DNA of 64,000 nt, from the NCBI GenBank assembly GCA_963717705.1, contig CAVQWT010000004.1:372001-436000 (forward strand), given 5' to 3'. The notes under the pieces were generated by a model. It was given only the letters and a program-made list of their open reading frames with translations. It did not search any database and was not told where the DNA came from. This stretch comes from CAVQWT01 sp963717705. Its GTDB lineage: Bacteria; Pseudomonadota; Gammaproteobacteria; Burkholderiales; Casimicrobiaceae. Both the position numbers and the translations under genes were made by a program. This document shows positions 63,779 to 64,000 of the stretch, one piece after another; position 1 is the first letter of the stretch, and the number at the start of each line of letters is the position of its first letter.

Positions 63779-64000
63779 CATTGTGAGGTGGGAGCCGGGC
63801 CGTTCGTCGTGACCTGCTTCGCAGCGACGCTCGTGCCGACATTGTTCGGCAACGCGTCAATCCTGCATTCGCTGAGAAAGCGGATGCTCGGCCGATGACC
63901 CGGTGGAGGAGTCTGAGGACGGGCGGGGCGCTGCGGGACTCCCGCGGAAACCTATGTCCGGCAACAATTCAGGCCGGCGGCAAGTAACGGGGCGGCGACC

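Overview
This window is GC-rich DNA (about 70% GC by eye), densely packed with genes whose third codon positions are mostly G or C. Gene content points to a betaproteobacterium, most likely Burkholderiales or a close relative: a ribF-ileS-lspA-ispH block, a DUF934 protein overlapping a siroheme sulfite/nitrite reductase, a DUF2069 membrane protein, and an AddB-like/AddA-like nuclease-helicase pair. This placement is inference from family knowledge, not from a search. I see no rRNA, tRNA, CRISPR array, insertion sequence or prophage.

Layout. 1-10 kb is accessory and envelope-oriented: the start of a Na/Pi cotransporter, a 38-residue membrane peptide, exported unknowns, an AraC regulator, a frameshifted beta/gamma-crystallin, an M13 lipoprotein peptidase, an exported pair with a bacterial SH3 domain, and a CPBP membrane protease. 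10.4-14.9 kb is a complete carbohydrate-type ABC importer (ATPase, binding protein, two permeases). 15-18.6 kb holds a GYD protein, an NmrA/SDR-like protein and an M20 peptidase. 18.7-20.9 kb is a DNA-damage locus: a DEDDh exonuclease/GIY-YIG fusion divergent from a LexA-type repressor. 20.9-25.7 kb carries a TPR-GGDEF diguanylate cyclase, a molybdopterin oxidoreductase and an aldo/keto reductase. 25.7-27.6 kb has small proteins: a J-like protein without HPD, a four-cysteine protein behind a sigma-54-like promoter, and a DUF1330 protein.

27.8-34.2 kb encodes the AddB-like/AddA-like recombination pair and 34.2-39.5 kb the housekeeping block ribF-ileS-lspA-ispH. 39.5-45.6 kb includes a coiled-coil exported protein, DUF2069, a PilZ-like protein, an alpha/beta hydrolase, a CoA-type Nudix hydrolase and an outer-membrane barrel. 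45.8-48.5 kb is a sulfur locus: DUF934 and sulfite reductase, divergent from a CbiX-type chelatase that would supply siroheme. 48.6-58 kb has two solute-binding proteins, an HSL-type esterase, an OB-fold-like exported protein, a phospholipase D lipoprotein and a Pat-type protein acetyltransferase. 58-64 kb has a Tat-type aspartoacylase-like protein, a glycine-zipper protein, a frameshifted AraC regulator and a DUF1254/DUF1214 protein ending in a clear intrinsic terminator.

The most interesting signals are regulatory. The lexA-like gene has a promoter that would start transcription at its own ATG, with two GAAC-N4-GTTC boxes 31 bp apart (the Gram-positive type LexA box), and it faces a repair-type nuclease across a G-rich 16-bp tandem repeat. 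A near-consensus sigma-54 element precedes the four-cysteine protein, and a short ORF plus strong hairpin sits directly before the ribosome site of the J-like gene. Three otherwise well-preserved genes each carry one single-base frameshift, which may be real decay or assembly error.
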